Positions 1 to 11,706 of a DNA stretch of 64,000 nucleotides are shown here, piece after piece. How positions within the stretch are numbered: position 1 is the stretch's first letter; each line of letters begins with the position of its first letter. Source of the DNA: Limonium bicolor (lineage: Eukaryota; Streptophyta; Magnoliopsida; Caryophyllales; Plumbaginaceae). The DNA is taken from assembly GCA_023374045.1 (NCBI GenBank), contig CM041783.1:96569298-96633297 (forward strand), written 5' to 3'. The notes beneath the pieces are model-generated. The model saw only the letters and a program-made list of their open reading frames with translations, searched no databases and was not told the origin of the DNA. A program made the position numbers and the translations under genes.

Positions 1-465
1 AAGTCGTATGCTGATGTTCGACGACGGGACCTGGAGTTCGTAGTGGGCGACCAGGTATTTCTGCGAGTTTCACCGATGAAGGGTGTATTCAGCTTTGGGC
101 AGAAGGGCAAATTAAGCCTGAAATTTGTTGGTCCTTATGAGATTACGGAGCGGGTGGGCCCGGTTGCTTACAGGTTGAGTTTACCTGCTGAGCTGGGTAA
201 AGTGCATGATGTTTTTCATGTTTCACAGCTAAAGAAATACATGCACCACCCCTCCCATGTGTTAGAACCTGAGAGGTTGACTTTAGAACCAAATATGAGA
301 TCAGTGTAGACTCCTCAGAGAATCTTGGACAGTAAGACTAGGGACACTCGCCACAAGTCAGTGCGACTGGTGAAGGTCCTCTGGTCTAACCAGGATGTTG
401 AAGAGGCCACGTGGGAATTAGAGGATAAGATGAGGGCGAAGTACCCTTCTTTATTTACTGACTAG
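1..465 (+). pseudogene. Integrase C-terminus and chromodomain of element A
   Basis: This is the C-terminal part of a Ty3/gypsy polyprotein, read in frame 1 from the window edge to the TAG at 463-465. It matches the same part of A2 and B almost residue for residue: the integrase C-terminal region with [15 protein letters not shown] and the GPYEIT/VAYRL segments, then a chromodomain ending in VRLVKVLWSNQDVEEATWE. In chromoviruses this domain guides integration to particular chromatin. A TAG at 307-309 stands where A2 and B have GAG (Glu), just before the chromodomain, so the copy would lose its chromodomain. Downstream sequence stays open in the same frame to the natural stop. The N-terminal part lies outside the window. 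Confidence 0.9.
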
Positions 466-476
466 ATCGTCTGTAT

Positions 477-776
477 AGGGTACGGGGCATACCCCTTTTT
501 AAGGGGGGTAGAGCTTCCTCGCTTTTGAGTTAGGAAACGATCATGTTTGTCGTCTGTTTGGTTGTTTAAGTTGTGAATTTGTGTAAGTTGCTACACTTTG
601 GTGTGAAGTTTGAGTTATGTATAATACTTATGTATTGTATTTGAGATTGACCTTTGAGTCATGAGATGGGTGAATGTGAATATAAGATGTGGTGTTAAGA
701 TTAAGGGAATTGAGTACCGTAAATGGTTAAGCACATATGTGAACTTTGAGGACAAAGTTCTTTTAAGGGGGGTAGA
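477..776 (+). other. Post-integrase spacer with PPT-like palindrome, hairpin and polypurine tract
   Basis: After the pol stop comes a GC-rich palindromic block at about 479-515 (GGGGCATACCCC followed by CCCCTTTTTAAGGGGGG and TAGAGC). A non-coding stretch leads to the inverted repeat GAACTTTGAGGACAAAGTTC at 741-760, and the true polypurine tract (TTTTAAGGGGGGTAGA) ends two bases before the LTR TG at 778. The polypurine tract primes plus-strand DNA synthesis in LTR retroelements. The upstream block is a near copy of it about 260 bp away. The same arrangement is seen in A2, B and, weakly, C. Confidence 0.7.
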
Positions 777-777
777 T

Positions 778-3755
778 TGAAATACCCCAAACTTAGATAT
801 GGTGTTTAAATGATAAACTAAGATATAAGGAGGCTAAATAATGCCTTAGAAACATTAAGAAACATTTCTAATCAAAGAAAATATAAGGAAACACCAAAAG
901 AGCAGTTTAAGCAAAAACGTGCTCTAAGCTTGGAGAGACTTGGGAGAGTACCAAAATATTGTTCTAAGACCTTAGTAATATCCTAATGGTCATTTTAAAT
1001 CAATTACCAAAGAAAACCAAGCTTGAAAACTAGTTAAAGCACAAAATGTTCTTTAAGGAGTCTTAAAGCACATTTTTGAAAAATTGTCTTGTAAATGAGT
1101 TTTGAATGGCTAAATGTCCATCATTACTCTTTAATTAACATGTGTTCTATATAGTATCACATTTGGAAATCTATATCAATGGGAAATCAAAAATTTCACA
1201 ACAATGTGCCTTGTTTTGTGAATAGTAACTTAATTAAGCTAGTTTATAACATAAGTCAATATAAGTGAGAGATTTGGTCAACAAAGACTTAAGTACCCTT
1301 ATTATTAAATGGGGGCCGGTTTCTTATAAGGTGAGTCACCACCTTTATGAGTCATTAAGCAAATAAAGAGTTATAAAGCAAAAGAACTATTCACCCTTTT
1401 AACATAAATATCTCATTTACTCACCTCTCTCCTCACCTCTTCATTCTCTCTTGTTTCCCATGATTTTCTCAAGCTCTCTCCCTTCTCCATTAACGTGAAG
1501 CTCTTCTCCATGCTAGCTCCACCTTCTCTTGCACACAACTTACTCATTTTAGCTCCAAAACCAAAACAAATTACATATTCCTCTTAGTTAGCTCAAGCTC
1601 TCTCTTTCTATCCTTTCAAAACTCCAAGAGCTTTGATTTGGTGCCAAGCCAAACCACCATTAGAGGAGGAAATTCAAGTTTGGAGACTCCATTGGCTTCT
1701 CCATTCTCTTAAGGTAAAGAAAGTGTAAGAAAATCTAGGTTTCCATCACTTTTCTTCTTGACCGAAAATGTATGCTCATGAGGCTTCATTTTAATGCCTT
1801 GTTCTAGCTTGTTTTCTACTCTTCAAAGGATTGAGGAGGTCCTTCTTGCTTCATATCCAAGCTTTTCTTGAGAAACCAAGGAAAAACAATCACCTTAATA
1901 CCTTAAAGCAGATTTTTAACCTAGGGTTTGTTCCTTAGGGTTAATGTATTATCTAGTACTCATTGGAGTCATTGGATATTGGTTAGAACATTGGCAAGGA
2001 GATATATTGGTGACCGAGATTGAGCAAGGAAAAACCTAAGGAAGAAAGTTTTTAAAGCTTGTAAAAGAACAAGGTAAATTACTTACCTTAAGGTGTTTTA
2101 TTGTTTAAGGGAATGGGATTTAGATATTTAATGAGTTTAGTGAAGAGTTTACATTAGAAAAGGGTTATATATGACCTAGGAGAAACAAATTTTATTTCAA
2201 TGGGAGCCTTGTTGTGTGTATTCGCAGGTTGATGGCAAATATATATGGAAATTCAGTGGTTAAGATTATTGTCATTTAAGGGCCTAAGTGCCAAGCATTT
2301 AAGTTTATGCACTATAAGATGATGTGGTGTAGTTTTGGTGTAAATTGTGTGCTAAGGTGTTGTGATGAGAATTTGAGCGATATTGGTTGTTTAATGGAGA
2401 AAACCCAAGTGTTGGGATGTGCCATGTACTAGAGAACCCATGGCAAAATTTAAAGGAGAACTTAAGTGTTTAAGATGTTCTAGGGGAATTTAATGACTAA
2501 GGAAGTACTAGGAAGTTTTAGAGGTTGTCTTGATGAAAAGGGGTGAGATAAAGTGTTTTAATGAGTTATAATGACTTAGGCATTGCTATGAAGGATTTAG
2601 GAATCAAGAGAATGTATTTGAGTATCTAGGACTTAGGCAAATGTTGGTAAATAACTAGGAAGGAAATAATGTGTTGATGGATGGAAGCATAAGCTTGTGA
2701 AGGGACTTTAAGTAAATGCATAAAAGAGTTTTAGATGGTGAAAGATGCTTGGGAGATGATGTTATAGTGGTGGGGAAACATTTGGCATAGTGGTTACATT
2801 AGGTATGAACCACCACCTAGAAACCTAGTGGAAAATGTTACAAGTGTTGGCATGGTTACAAGGAAAAATGCATAATGATTAAAGTGGATGTTGGTGAGTG
2901 ATTTAAAGTGTTTAGTGGTTGGCTTAAGGTGTACTTGAGGTGCCCAAATGAGGTTATAACATATTAGGATATATGAGGAGAAGTTTGGAGTTGAAAGAGA
3001 ATTTAGAAACAAGGTTCTGGAGCCGACCGACCTTAGGGACCGGACCTGCAAGGTCGGTCGAGCTCAGTTTACACTGCCGGAGAAAGTTTCTGGAACCGAC
3101 CGAACTTGGGGACCGGACTTACAAGTTCGGTCGGGCTTATATTTTGTGAAGGAATTAAGTCTCTGGAATCGACGGAACATGGGACCGGACTTGGCAAGTT
3201 CGGTCGAGCTTAAAGTTTCCTCGTAGAATCTCTCGGGAATGGACCGACCTTGGGGACCGGACTTGCAAGGTCGGTCGGGGTAGAATTTTCAAGCGGTAAC
3301 ATGTTCTGGAACGGACCGACCTTGGGTAAGGTCGGTCGGAAGTTCGGTCGGGCCTAAAAAAAAAAAGAAATTTTGAATTCTAAGGATGGTAATAGGTAAT
3401 GAGGTATACCTTTAGTAGGGTGGTAATGGTTAGGACCCTAAGAACTTAAGGGATTAAGTTAAGTTTAGTAAAAATTTTAATGTTAAAGTTAAGTTTATAA
3501 GTTAAGTGGCAAAGACTTAAGAAGGTATTCAAAGGGGATCTTTAGGAATTAAGTGAGATAAGTAAGGTGCAAATAACTAATGGTCTAAAAATGAACCAAT
3601 GTTTTAGGTTTGTGAATTGGGACTTGGAAGGAGATAAACCAAACGATCGTCGACGGTGAACGGTACAATCTTTCTTGTGACCTGCTTGCTAACGAGGTGT
3701 CCCTCGGCTTGTGTGCTATCTGTTTAATTGCTATGACTAAAACAAGATAAAGCAT
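778..3755 (+). repeat. 3' LTR of element A, truncated by insertion of A2
   Basis: The LTR begins TGAAATACCCCAAACTTAG directly after the polypurine tract. It aligns to the reverse complement of about 4820-7850 (LTR of A2) over its whole length, making an inverted repeat of about 3 kb. No protein-coding gene is visible. A possible TATA-like stretch (CATAAATATC, about 1403-1412) precedes a CT-rich leader. AAG/GTAAAG at about 1710 is a plausible 5' splice site conserved in A2. GC-rich repeats lie at 3010-3360. The LTR ends where TGTAACACCC, the inverted LTR end of A2, starts at 3756; AGCAT (3751-3755) would be one copy of that insertion's target duplication. Confidence 0.85.
3010..3360 (+). repeat. 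GC-rich palindromic repeat array in LTR of A
   Basis: About five imperfect units spaced about 68-75 bp contain CCGACCTTGGGGACCGGAC and AAGGTCGGTCGG. Each unit can fold on itself because the CCGACCGACCTT arm is complementary to AAGGTCGGTCGG. The spacers are AT-rich. The matching array in A2 is at 5215-5560, and related arrays lie in the LTRs of B. Confidence 0.8.
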
Positions 3756-6700
3756 TGTAACACCCATCCAAAGCCATTCGTGGTTATCGCAAAACTGAAC
3801 ACTTAATCGAACACGTCGCAGCGGAAATAATAACACCTGGACCTTGCCACGGTCTGATCGTTAGAATATACCGGCCTTAACATTTACAATACTTATCCAA
3901 AATACTTAACCAACTCAAAACATCACTAACCTCAACACCACAACCAACCGAGTACAAGTATCTCAATCACAAACTCAACCTTACATCAGTTTAATATAAA
4001 CAGTCGGGAACACAGGCGCAACCCGAACTCAAATAAACATCCCACCCTAAGTCTAACTAACCGCTCCTACTCTCGTAGTGCGTCCTCATGGGTCTCTTAC
4101 CTGCAAGTGTAAAAATAGCCCCCGAGGGGGTCAGCACGAATGCTGGTACACCCTCTCATGGCCCCCAAGCTAACGGGGCTACGACGACTAATTGTCGATA
4201 GCATGGAAATTGATTACATACACAAGCATAATATGAAGTGCAATAACAATAACCACAGATGAAAATATATAGTTCACAAACAATGAACGACTCAAGCGTT
4301 CCCTTATCAAGTGGGTTAGTAACCCCTTCCTTAGTCCTTATTTACTTAATCTCAGTTCCTTACCTTACTCTCAATCTTAATCTCAGTATACAAACCTTTC
4401 CTAGAAGGGATTGGTTGTAGCTTAATTCGAACCTGGGATTTAGGTGATCCCACCGCACCATCTTAATGCCACCTACTCTGGACGGGAGTCCAGCGTAGCT
4501 GAGCCGGCAACCGGCCCTTGGCTACAAGTCCGAAGACAAGTCCTTAAGCGGAGGGCGGATCTGATTCAGATACCGTCCCCCTTTTTTTAGCATGCATGAC
4601 CGGAGATCGGTCCCGGGTTTCCTCACTCAATTCCAGTTAGTAACAGCTTAATCAACATGTGCTAGCTAAGCCCTAACGGGCATTAACCAACGACCACCCA
4701 ACTTAACTCTTATTCTTAACTCAGTAAGTACTAAACTTGGTTAGTAACAATCTCATGTCTCGCGGGTTAGTGTAAATATAACACAATCACAACGAGAACA
4801 AAATAACCGGTTGCATGCTTTATCTTGTTTTAGTCATAGCAATTAAACAGATAGCACACAAGCCGAGGGACACCTCGTTAGCAAGCAGGTCACAAGAAGG
4901 ATTGTACCGTTCACCGTCGATCGTTGTTTGATTAATCTTCTTCGGGGTCCCAATTCACAAACCTAAAACATTCATTCATTTTTAGGTCATTAGTTATTTG
5001 CACCTTACTTAACTCACTTGGTCCCTAAAGATTCCCATTTAATAACCTCTCAAGTCTTTGCCACTTAGCTCACAAACTTATCTTTAAACATAAACTTATA
5101 CTTAATCTTAACTTAATTTCTTAAGTTCTTAGGGTCCCAATCATTACCACCCTACCAAAGGTATACCCTATTACCTATTACCATTCTTAGAATTCAAAAT
5201 TTCTTTTTTTTTATTTTTAGGTCCGACCGAACTTCCGACCACCTTACCTAAGGACGGTCCATTCCAGAACCTACCGTTTGAAAATTCTACCCCCGACCGA
5301 CCTTGCAAGTCCGGTCCCCAAGGTCGGTCCATTCCCGAGAGTTTCCCCGAGGGAAATTTAAGCTCGACCGAACTTGCCAAGTCCGGTCCTATGTTCGGTC
5401 AATTCCAGAGACTTATTACCGTACAATACAGGTCCGACCGACCTTGCAAGTCCGGTCCCCAAGGTCGGTCCATTCCAGAAACTTTCTCCGGTAGTGTAAA
5501 CTGAGCTCGACCGACCTTGCAAGTCCGGTCCTAAGGTCGGTCGGCTCCAGAACCTTGTTTCTAAATTCTCTTTCAACTCCAAACTTCTCCTCATATATCC
5601 TAATATGTTATAACCTCATTTGGGCCCTCAAATACACCTTAAGCCCTCCTCAAACACATTAAATCATTCACCAAGATTCACCTTAATCTTTATACATTTT
5701 CCTTGTAATAATGCTAACACTATAATGCTTTCCTCTAGGTTTCTAGGTGGTGGTTCATATACCTAATGTAACCACTATGCCAAATGTTTTCCTCCTCACC
5801 ACATAACATCTCCCAAGCATCTTTCATTATCTAAAACCTCTTATGCATTTTCTTAATGTTCCTTCACAACTTAAACTTCCATACATCAACACATTGTTTC
5901 CTTCCTAGTTGTTTATCAACATTTGCCTAAGTCCTAAATACTCAAATACATTCTCTTGATTTCTAAATCCTTCATAGTAATGCCTAAGTCATTAAACACC
6001 TTAAACTCACCTCACCCCTTTTTCATCGAGACAACCTCTAAAACTTCCTACTACTTCCTTAGTCATGAAATCTCCTTAGAATATTTTAAGCACTTAAGTT
6101 CTCCTTTAAATTTTGCCATGGGTTCTCTAGTATATAGTACATCCTAACACATGATTTTTCTCCATCAAACAACCAACATCACTCAATTTCTCATCACAAC
6201 ACCTTAACACACAATTTACACCACACATCATCATATAGTGCTTAAACTTAAAATGCTTGGCTCTTAGGCCCTTAAATGACAATAATCTTAGCCACTGAAT
6301 TTCCACATATATATGCCTTCAACCTGCGAATACACACAACAAGGCTCCCATTGAAAAAAAATGCTTCTTGTACTTCACTTGATATTCTTAAACTATCTCT
6401 TTTCTCATTTTCTCCTTAGTCACAAGTTCACAAGTATAGTATTGTTTCTTCTAGGTTTTATAACACCTTCCCAATATAAACTCTACACTAAACTCATCAT
6501 ATACCTAAATCCCATTCCCTTAAACAACAAGACATCTTAAGGTAAGTATTTTACCTTGTTCTCTCACAAGCTTCACAAGCTTTTCTCCTTAGACTTCTCT
6601 TACCAAATCTCGGTCACCAATATAGTTCTCCTTGCCAATGTTCTAAACAATGTCCAATAACTCTAATGAGCACTAAACACACACTTACCTTAAGGAATAA

Positions 6701-7850
6701 AACCTAGGTTAAAATGTGTTTTAAGGTTTTGAATTGATTGCTTTACCTTAGTTCCTCAAGACAAGCTTGGATATGAAGCAAGAAGGACCTCCTCTCTCCT
6801 TTGAAGAGTAGAAACAAGCTAGAACAAGGCATAAATGGAGTCCATGAGTACTATTTTCGGACATGTGAAGAAAATGGTGGAAACCTAGATTTTCTTACAC
6901 TTTCTTTACCTTAAGAGAATGGAGAAGCCAATGGAGTCTCCAAACTTGAATTTCCTCCTCCAATGGTGGTTTGACTTGGCACCAAAATGAAGCTCTTGAA
7001 GTTTTGAAAAGATAGAAAGAAGGAGCTTGAGCTAACTAAGAAGATATGTATTTTTTTTGGATTTGGAGCTAAAATGAGCAAGATGTGGGCAAGGCTAGAT
7101 GGAGCTAGCATGGAGTTGTTCTTCACGTTAATGGAGAAGGAGAGAGCTTGAAGAAACCGTGGGAAACAAGAAGAAATGAGGAGATGAGGAGAGAGGTAAG
7201 TAAAATGTGATATTTATGTTAAAAGGTAAATAGTACTTTTTGCTTTATAAGTCTTATTTGCTTTCTTAATTGCTTAATAACTCATGAAGGTGGTGACTCA
7301 CCTCCTAAGAAACCGGCCCCCTTTTAGTAATGAGGGTACTTAAGTCTTTGTTGACAAATGTCTCACTTATATAGACTTATGTTATAAACTAGCTTAATTA
7401 ATTCACTATTCACCAAAACAAGGCACATTGTTGTGAAATTTTTGATTTCCCATTGATATAGACTTCCAAATGTGATACTATATAGTACACATGTTAATTA
7501 AAGAGTAATGGGACATTTAGCCATTCAAAACTCATTTACAAGACAATTTTTCAAAAACGTGCTTTAAGACTCCTTAAAGCACATTTTGTGTTTTAACTTG
7601 TTTTCAAGCTTGGTTTTCTTTGGTAATTGATTTAAAATGACCATTAGGATATTACTAAGGTCTTAGAACAATATTTGGGTACTCTCCCATGTCTCTCCAG
7701 CTTAGAGCACGTTTTTGCTTAAACTGCTCTTTTGGTGTTTCCTTATTTTTCTTTGATTAGAAATGTTTCTTAATGTTTCTAAGGCATTATTTAGCCTCCT
7801 TATATCTTTTATTATCATTTAAACACCATATCTAAGTTTGGGGTATTTCA
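3756..7850 (-). repeat. 3' LTR of element A2 (4095 bp)
   Basis: On the plus strand it runs from TGTAACACCC to GGGGTATTTCA, so on the element's strand it starts TGAAATACCCC and ends GGGTGTTACA. It is a full LTR and has no gene. It includes a perfect CCCCCGAGGGGG palindrome at 4119-4130 next to an AG acceptor-like site (complement of ACCTGCAAGTGT), the GC-rich array at 5215-5560, and a short open frame at 6911-7126 (minus) that is conserved in A but looks like leader sequence and has no recognisable domain. Confidence 0.9.
5215..5560 (-). repeat. GC-rich palindromic repeat array in LTR of A2
   Basis: This is the inverted counterpart of the array at 3010-3360. About five units carry GACCGACCTTGCAAGTCCGG and CCCCAAGGTCGGTCCATTCC, each with complementary arms around the centre. 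Open frames read through this array on both strands are repeat artefacts. Confidence 0.8.
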
Positions 7851-7851
7851 A

Positions 7852-8173
7852 TCTACCCCCCTTAAAAGAACTTTGTCCTCAAAGTTCACACATGTGCTTA
7901 ACCATTCACGGTACACAATTCTCTTAATCTTAATACCACATCTTATATTCACATTCACACATCTCAAGACTCAAAGGTCATTCTCAAATACAATACATAA
8001 GTATTATACTAACTCAAACTTACACACTTACACACACACCGAAGTGTAGCAACTTACACAAATTCACATCTTAAACAACCAACAAACGACAAACATGATC
8101 GTTTCCTAACTCAAAAGCGAGGAAGCTCTACCCCCCTTAAAAAGGGGTACGCCCCGTACCCTATACAGACGAT
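7852..8173 (-). other. Spacer between A2 pol and 3' LTR: PPT, hairpin, PPT-like palindrome
   Basis: Reading minus: the pol stop at 8174-8176 is followed by GGGGCGTACCCC and the block CCCCTTTTTAAGGGGGG (about 8165-8125). A non-coding stretch leads to the inverted repeat at 7887-7868 (GAACTTTG arms) and the polypurine tract ending at 7852 beside the LTR. The layout is identical to A and B. Confidence 0.7.
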
Positions 8174-11100
8174 CTAGTCAGTAAAAGAAGGGTACTTCGC
8201 CCTCATCTTATCCTCTAATTCCCACGTGGCCTCTTCGACATCCTGGTTAGACCAGAGAACCTTCACCAGTCGCACTGACTTGTGGCGAGTGTCCCTAGTC
8301 TTGCTGTCCAAGATTCTCTGAGGAGTCTCCACGGATCTCATATTTGGTTCTAAAGTCAACCTCTCAGGTTCTAACACATGGGAGGGGTGGTGCATGTATT
8401 TCTTTAGCTGTGAAACATGAAAAACATCATGCACTTTACCCAGCTCAGCAGGTAAATTCAACCTGTAAGCAACCGGGCCCACCCGCTCCGTAATCTCATA
8501 AGGACCAACAAATTTCGGGCTTAATTTGCCCTTCTGCCCAAACCTGAATACACCCTTCATCGGTGAAACTCGCAGAAATACCTGGTCGCCCACTGCGAAC
8601 TCCAGGTCCCGTCGTCGAACATCAGCATACGACTTCTGCCTATCTTGAGCAGCTTTCATGTTCTCCCTGATTTGCTGAACTTCAGCCTTAACTTGTTCTA
8701 AGTACTCTGGTCCTATAATGACCGTCTCACTCGACTCATCCCAGCAGAGCGGTGTACGACATGGTCTACCGTACAACGCTTGAAAAGGTGCCATCTTGAT
8801 CGAAGCGTGATAGCTGTTGTTGTATGAAAACTCGATCAGATGCAATCTGTCAATCCAACTGCCCTGGAAGTCTAAGGCACATGCTCTCAGCATGTCCTCG
8901 AGTGTCTGAATAGTACGCTCAGTCTGACCATCTGTCTGAGGATGGAACGCGGTACTCAGCTTGAGTTCTGTACCCAACGCTTCTCTGGTAGCTCTCCAGT
9001 ACCTCGAAAGGAATCTGGTATCTCTATCTGACACTATGGTCTTTGGTATGCCGTGATGTCTCATGATTTCTTTCTCAAATAACTCAGCTAATTTGGTCAC
9101 CTTCCAAGTATCCTTCATCGGTATGAATCGGGCTACTTTGGTAAGGCGATCCACCACCACCCATCATCATGTTGAGACCTCCCCTAGCAGGTGGAAGCCC
9201 AACTACGAAGTCCATGGAGATATCATGGAACTTCCACTCCGGAACTGGCATCGACTGTACCATTCCGCCCGGTCGTCGGTGCTCGAATTTCACCTTCTGG
9301 CATGTGAGACACCTCAAGACGAACTCGGTAACATCTGTCTTCATCCCCGACCACCAGAAGTATCTCTTCATGTCTTTATACATTTTAGAGGCTCCCGGAT
9401 GGATGGAAACTGAAGAACAGTGTGATTCTCTAAGTATACGGTCTTTCAGATCCGTGTTGCCTCGTGGTATGCATAACCGGCCCTTAAGTCTGATCAGATC
9501 ATCATCATGAAGTCTGAAGTCGTATTTCTGACTCTCAAAGGTACCATCTGTCAGCTTCTGTCTGACCTCTCTCATGTACTCATCTGTCCTCTGAGCCTCT
9601 CGCACCTCATCAACCAAGCTGGAGAAAGAAACTAGCGAATGGAGTGAGTGTGCTCGACGGCTCAGGGCATCTGCTACAACATTGGCCTTCCCTTCTTTGT
9701 ATTGGAGGTCAATGTCATAGTCTTTCAGAAACTCTAACCATCTCCTCTGTCGAAGATTTAACTCCTTCTGAGTGAATATGTATTTCAAACTCTTGTGATC
9801 GGTGTAGATCGTGACACTAACCCCATATAAGTAGTGGCGCCATATCTTCAAAGCGAAGACTACAGCTCCCAGCTCTAAATCATGTGTGGGGTAGTTCTCC
9901 TCATGTTTCTTCAACTGGCGTGAGGCATATGCCACCACCTTGCCATGTTGCATGAGCACGCAACCCAGCCCTCTGCCGGATGCATCACAATAAACCTCAA
10001 AGCCCTCTGTACCGTCTGGAATGGTCAGAACCGGTGCAGTGGTCAGTGAGTCCTTCAAGCGCTGAAATGATCTCTCACAGTCAACTGTCCACAAGAATGG
10101 TGCGTCCTTCTTCATCAGACTGGTCATCGGTTCGCGACCTTGCTGAAATCTCTAACAAACCTCCTGTAGTAACCTGCCAGACCGAGAAAGCTCCGGATGT
10201 CGGTAACAGTCTTCGGCCTTGGCCAGGTACGTACGGCATCAACTTTGCTGGATCCACTGCGATCCCAGCATCTGAGATGACATGACCTAGGAAAGAGACC
10301 TGGTCAAGCCAAAACTCACATTGGAGAACTTAGCATATAGCTGGTTCTCCCTCAGTATTTCCAATACCCTCCTCAGATGTTCCTCATGCTCAACCTTAGA
10401 CTTCGAATATATCAAAATGTCATCAATAAAAACCACAACCGACTTGTCCAGCTGCTCCCGGAACAAGCGGTTCATCAGATCCATAAATTTCGCCGGTGCG
10501 TTCGACAAACCGAACGGCATCACTGTAAACTCATAGTGGCCGTATCGTGTCCGGAATGCCGTCTTCTCAATGTCTCCCTCCTTAATGGCTATCTGATGAT
10601 ACCCCGATCTGAGATCAATCTTGGAAAACACAGATGCTCCCTTCAACTGATCGAACAGATCGTCAATGCGGGGTAGTGGGTACTTATTCTTCACTGTTAC
10701 TACTTTGCATTCAGCTCTCTGTAGTCGATGCAGAGGCGGAGGCTACCATCCTTCTTCTTCACGAAGAGGACTGGCGCTCCCCATGGTGACACACTTGGTC
10801 TAATGAATCCCTTATCCAACAAGTCTTTCAATTGTTCTTTTAATTCAGTCATTTCTGCCGGAGCCATACGGTATGGTGCCTTGGCTATCGGTCCGGTACC
10901 AGGTAGCAGCTCAATGGTGAACTCTACCTCCCGAGTGGGTGGCATGCCGGGCAGTTCCCGTGGAAATAAGTCGGGGAACTCCGACACTACCGGTAAGTCG
11001 GGGTCGAACTCAGGGTCTCTCTCTATGTCCTGTACATAGCAGAGGTATACTTCTTCCTTTCTCCTTAATTCTCTATGCATTGCCATGGCGGTGATGATCT

Positions 11101-11553
11101 TAGTCGAAGGCTCTCTGGGTCTCTGGCGGTATGATATTGTTACCCCAGACGGACTCCTGAGCAGCAATCTATGCTCGGCGCAGAGGATACGTCCCTTGTG
11201 CCGCTCCAACCAGTTCATCCCGAAGATAACATCAAATCCTAGCTTACTGAACTCAATGAAACTGACTGGAAAGTCTTCTCCCTTAATTCTGATAATGGCT
11301 CCTCGGTAGTAACGAGTGCAACGAACCTTCTCCTTAGACGGGAGCGTAACCGTGAAGTCGGGTAGCTCATCAGCGTCTAGCCCCAACCTGCTCGCAAATG
11401 ATGCCGAGACAAAGGTATGCGAGGCCCCTGAGTCGAAGAGAACTGATGCCTCAATCCCATTAATCGGAAAGGTGCCGGTGAGGATAGTACCGCTGGCGTC
11501 GGCCTGTGCCTCTGTAAGTATGCTTAGTGCACCTTCCGTACCGAGTCCATAAC
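8174..11553 (-). pseudogene. Ty3/gypsy Pol (protease, RT, RNase H, integrase, chromodomain) of A2
   Basis: The polyprotein copies element RNA into DNA and integrates it. The start chosen is the predicted splice acceptor (AATTAG/GTTATGG) at 11553, because the protease frame is open from there and has no good ATG. Domains in order: aspartic protease with [10 protein letters not shown] (about 11470-11440); RT with the FIDD catalytic aspartates at 10424-10419; RNase H ([16 protein letters not shown]; about 9995-9640); integrase HHCC zinc finger (about 9440-9280), core with SDRDTRF and HPQTDGQ; then a chromodomain (VLWSNQDVEEATWE) ending at TAG 8176-8174. Frameshifts appear at about 10697 (+2), 10317 (-1), 10132 (-1) and 9163 (+1) relative to B. 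Gene order PR-RT-RH-IN with a chromodomain marks a chromovirus, Tekay/Del-like by eye. Confidence 0.9.
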
Positions 11554-11706
11554 CTAATTGTGTTCACAAGCTTCATGAGTATTGATGGTATAACAAGAGT
11601 CGTAACAATTTATATGAACAACACTGTTATTTTATTCATGACCATCCTGTTTACAACATGTGCTTCAATCTTACATCTCATTTCATCTCATTCTAACATT
11701 ACATGG
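11554..11706 (-). other. Intronic spacer between AlkB stop and protease acceptor, A2
   Basis: The 153-bp stretch lies between the AlkB stop in the motif-bearing frame (11709-11707) and the acceptor AATTAG. It is AT-rich, lacks an open frame and shows no obvious similarity to the matching spacer in B (42905-43086), although both end with the same AATTAG/G acceptor. That contrast is what one expects of intron beside exon. Confidence 0.6.

Larger units (their letters stand above)
1..3755 (+). mobile_element. Element A: 3' end of a Ty3/gypsy chromovirus (partial)
   Basis: The element enters from the left window edge. It shows the end of integrase with a chromodomain (1-465), a 312-bp spacer with a palindromic motif and a polypurine tract, and a 3' LTR starting TGAAATACCCC at 778. 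The LTR stops at 3755, where the inverted LTR of element A2 begins; the missing last kilobase of the LTR can be recognised from its counterpart in A2 (reverse complement of about 3756-4820). Lineage by eye is Tekay/Del-like chromovirus, judged from the full pol of its relatives in this window. LTR and coding sequence are very close to A2, so A and A2 are one family, while B is a sister family. Confidence 0.85.

Noticed and set aside
6911..7126. 71-residue minus-strand frame in LTR A2 as a gene
   Set aside because: It is leader-like low-complexity sequence ending at a splice donor; there is no domain, and the matching stretch in A is not kept open in the same way.
8174..9160. Separate integrase gene in A2
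   Set aside because: It is the same polyprotein as the upstream RT and RNase H, separated only by a one-base frameshift near 9163.
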